Origin: Bacteroidota bacterium | Lineage (GTDB): Bacteria > Bacteroidota > Ignavibacteria > Ignavibacteriales > Ignavibacteriaceae | Length of the DNA stretch: 6,211 bases | Reading direction: 5' to 3' | Assembly (NCBI GenBank): GCA_023433685.1 | Contig: JAEYUD010000072.1 | Location: forward strand, 1 to 6,211 | Part shown: positions 5,424-6,211 of the stretch, one piece after another | Layout: every line of letters begins with the position of its first letter | Numbering within the stretch: the stretch's first letter is position 1 | Notes under the pieces: model-generated | Database searches by the model: none | Seen by the model: the letters and a program-made list of their open reading frames with translations, nothing else | Told to the model about the DNA's origin: nothing | Made by a program: the position numbers and the translations under genes

Positions 5424-6211
5424 ATGCTCGATAAAATCAAAAGAAAAATTAATGAACCGGGATCGGGGAGCACAATGTCTCCTTCAGCACTGCTGATGGC
5501 ATTCCTCCTGTTAACCGGTTCAGCCTGGGCAGCGGAAGGTACCGGATTTGATGCTGAAACATACATCAATACCGGATTTCTTATATTCCTGATCTTTGTG
5601 ATCGTGATGACAATCGTTTTCCTGATCGGTCACAACAAGACCGCTGAACAGGAAAAAGAGATGGTCAAGAAGATCGACCACATGATCAACGATGCCAAAC
5701 CTGTTGAAGAAGAACATGAATTGCTTCTTGAACACAATTACGACGGGATCCGCGAGTTGGATAACAACCTTCCACCGTGGTGGAAGTATATGTTCTACCT
5801 TACGATCTTCTTTAGTATCGTTTACATGGGTTACTATCACGTGTTGAACGGACCATCATCGGCAAAAGAATATGAGAATGAAGTTCGTGAGGCGCAGTTG
5901 GCATTGGCAGCGACCCAGGGAAATCAACCTGTCTCGGCTGAGAATGTCAAGTTACTCACTGACGCGGCTTCTCTGGCAAAAGGTAAAGAGATATTCATCA
6001 AAAACTGCGCTTCTTGCCATGGCAACAAAGGCGAAGGCATGGTTGGACCAAACTTGACCGACGACTACTGGATACACGGCGGTGGAGTTAAGGATGTCTA
6101 TCTTGTCCTGGTAAATGGTGTACTCGCAAAAGGTATGCCTTCGTGGAAAGCACAGTTCAGTCCTCAAGACCTTGAAGCTGTCGCGAGTTTTGTGAAGAGT
6201 CTTCACGGGAC
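5424..6211 (+). CDS. ccoP: cbb3-type cytochrome c oxidase subunit III, CcoP (3' end outside window)
   Basis: This is the first 262 codons of the diheme or monoheme c-type subunit that passes electrons to CcoNO. In order it shows: a positively charged N-terminus with a signal-peptide-like hydrophobic stretch (~18-37, ending SAWAAEG); a membrane helix (~50-69); a charged cytoplasmic stretch; the FixP N-terminal signature YDGIRELDNNLPPWW (106-120) leading into a second helix (~121-140); and a periplasmic cytochrome c domain with CASCH (195-199), GPNLTDDYW and the axial-Met candidate M238 (KGMPSW). The frame is still open at the right edge, close to the normal end of a heme c domain. Only one heme site is visible and a second one beyond the edge cannot be excluded. 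AGAGGA at 5414-5419 is the ribosome binding site for the ATG at 5424, 16 bp after ccoQ. Confidence 0.94.
   Translation, partial: MLDKIKRKINEPGSGSTMSPSALLMAFLLLTGSAWAAEGTGFDAETYINTGFLIFLIFVIVMTIVFLIGHNKTAEQEKEMVKKIDHMINDAKPVEEEHELLLEHNYDGIRELDNNLPPWWKYMFYLTIFFSIVYMGYYHVLNGPSSAKEYENEVREAQLALAATQGNQPVSAENVKLLTDAASLAKGKEIFIKNCASCHGNKGEGMVGPNLTDDYWIHGGGVKDVYLVLVNGVLAKGMPSWKAQFSPQDLEAVASFVKSLHG

Noticed and set aside
5270..5840. Two overlapping minus-strand frames across ccoQ and ccoP
   Set aside because: Their His/Asp/Phe-rich products are the complement of Ile/Val/Lys-rich membrane and charged segments of CcoQ and CcoP. No start context or family resemblance was seen.
1..6211. Mobile elements, CRISPR arrays, tRNA or rRNA genes
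   Set aside because: No transposase or integrase frame, no regularly spaced direct repeats and no tRNA-like cloverleaf were noticed. Nearly all of the window is accounted for by conserved respiratory genes.

Overview
This window reads as one co-directional (+ strand) respiratory locus from a member of the Bacteroidota/Ignavibacteriota/Chlorobi assemblage. That placement is an inference. It rests on a fused cbb3 oxidase subunit I/II (CcoNO), the gene order ccoI-ccoS-ccoNO-ccoQ-ccoP, a CcoP with an extra N-terminal hydrophobic region, and a Cys-rich module ahead of the copper ATPase. The combination with an [FeFe]-hydrogenase suggests a facultative anaerobe or microaerophile that can ferment or evolve/oxidise H2 and also respire traces of O2.

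Layout: positions 1-386 hold the 3' end of an [FeFe]-hydrogenase catalytic subunit gene (5' end outside the window). A 96-bp AT-rich gap follows (387-482). It holds a terminator-like inverted repeat, a Fur-like palindrome inside that repeat's loop, and, just before the next start codon, a GGAAG-type inverted repeat that resembles CueR-type copper promoters and also contains the ribosome binding site. From 483 to the right end runs a tightly packed cluster: ccoI (Cu+ P1B-type ATPase), ccoS (4-bp overlap), ccoNO (1-bp overlap), ccoQ (7-bp gap) and ccoP (16-bp gap). ccoP is cut by the right edge after its heme c domain.

How the genes work together: CcoI supplies copper for the CuB site of the oxidase and CcoS is an accessory protein for cofactor insertion. 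The CcoN half of CcoNO carries heme b, heme b3 and CuB. The CcoO half and CcoP carry c-type hemes that feed electrons from periplasmic donors. CcoQ is the small stabilising subunit. No mobile element, CRISPR array, tRNA or rRNA was seen. The enzymes all belong to known families. The points most worth following up are the regulatory gap, the placement of an O2-sensitive hydrogenase beside a high-affinity oxidase, and the subunit architecture.
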